From: a virus
Length of the DNA stretch: 29,063 nucleotides
Strand: one strand, 5' to 3'
IMG/VR virus record: IMGVR_UViG_3300050139_000187
Coordinates: 1-29,063 of that record
In this document: positions 28,932 to 29,063 of the stretch, piece after piece
Layout: each line of letters begins with the position of its first letter
Numbering within the stretch: the stretch's first letter is position 1
The notes under the pieces: generated by a model
Databases searched by the model: none
What the model was told of the DNA's origin: nothing
Seen by the model: the letters and a program-made list of their open reading frames with translations, nothing else
Program-made: the position numbers and the translations under genes

Positions 28932-29006
28932 GATTCGAACTCACGATACCCTTGCGGGTATGCCGGTTTTCAAGACCGGTGCCTTAAACCGCTCGGCCAC
29001 CCTTCC
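28917..29006 (-). tRNA. tRNA-Ser (anticodon UGA), with encoded CCA
   Basis: On the minus strand the 90-base gene starts GGAAGGGTGGCCGAGCGGTT and ends CCCTTCCGCCA. The 7-bp acceptor stem pairs fully (GGAAGGG with CCCTTCC). The anticodon arm is CCGGT-CTTGAAA-ACCGG with anticodon TGA (UCA codons). A long variable arm (ATACCCGCAAGGGTAT) marks it as serine. The T arm reads GTGAGTTCGAATCTCAC. The element's insertion left it intact. Confidence 0.95.
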
Positions 29007-29063
29007 GTAACACTCGTGCAATACAGATAGTCCAATGGTCGAAGCGCTTCGCCCTTGCAAGCG

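Overview
The window looks like an accessory region from an alphaproteobacterium, probably of the Bradyrhizobium/Rhodopseudomonas group. The reasons are GC-rich coding sequence, many tiny hypothetical genes of a style common in bradyrhizobial islands, Tat-type small secreted proteins, an IS110-type transposase, and ATGA/GTGA-coupled phage-like operons. This taxonomic guess rests on recognition, not on a search.

Layout. (1) 1-2.9 kb: the 5' part of an IS110 transposase, two tiny genes (a two-helix membrane protein and a zinc ribbon), an IS21-like end fragment, a TerC/YjbE-type membrane protein, an ATGTCC repeat array, and about 0.7 kb without a convincing gene. (2) 2.9-7.9 kb: a one-strand, tightly coupled phage-derived block. 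It has a ribbon-helix-helix protein, three similar mini-proteins, a scaffold-like protein, a small exported virion-like protein, a large terminase and a small-terminase-like HTH protein. No portal or major capsid gene is present. (3) 8.0-12.4 kb: cargo, mostly on the minus strand. It has a hypothetical helical protein, two tandem Rap1a/Tai-like exported proteins, an RHH regulator, a Tat-exported protein, and a DprA-like gene overlapping a phosphoribosyltransferase gene.

(4) 12.6-28.9 kb: a self-contained integrative element of about 16.3 kb. A perfect 15-bp direct repeat lies at 12599-12613 and inside the 3' end of tRNA-Ser(UGA) at 28917-28931. A P4-type tyrosine integrase sits just inside the left copy. 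Reading inward, the element has an AlpA-like regulator, a DUF3102-MT-A70 methyltransferase, and a lambda O-like replication protein (winged HTH plus DnaA N-terminal-like domain) with four iteron-like repeats inside its coding sequence. Next come two copies of a G-rich, cos-like motif around a decapeptide-repeat protein, then an HK97-type prohead protease, a cold-shock protein, exported phage-like proteins and a tape measure protein. An XRE repressor controls a divergent promoter, and further exported cargo follows, including an orphan VasI/TagO-like protein next to the tRNA. No terminase, portal or major capsid gene is visible, so the element looks like a phage satellite or a heavily reduced prophage.

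How the genes may work together (inference): the integrase and AlpA would handle excision and integration at tRNA-Ser. The HTH-DnaA_N protein would fire the intragenic origin. The XRE/promoter pair would be a switch. The partial structural genes would remodel or borrow particles from a helper. The neighbouring block at 2.9-7.9 kb holds the terminase functions the element lacks, but it lies outside the att repeats.
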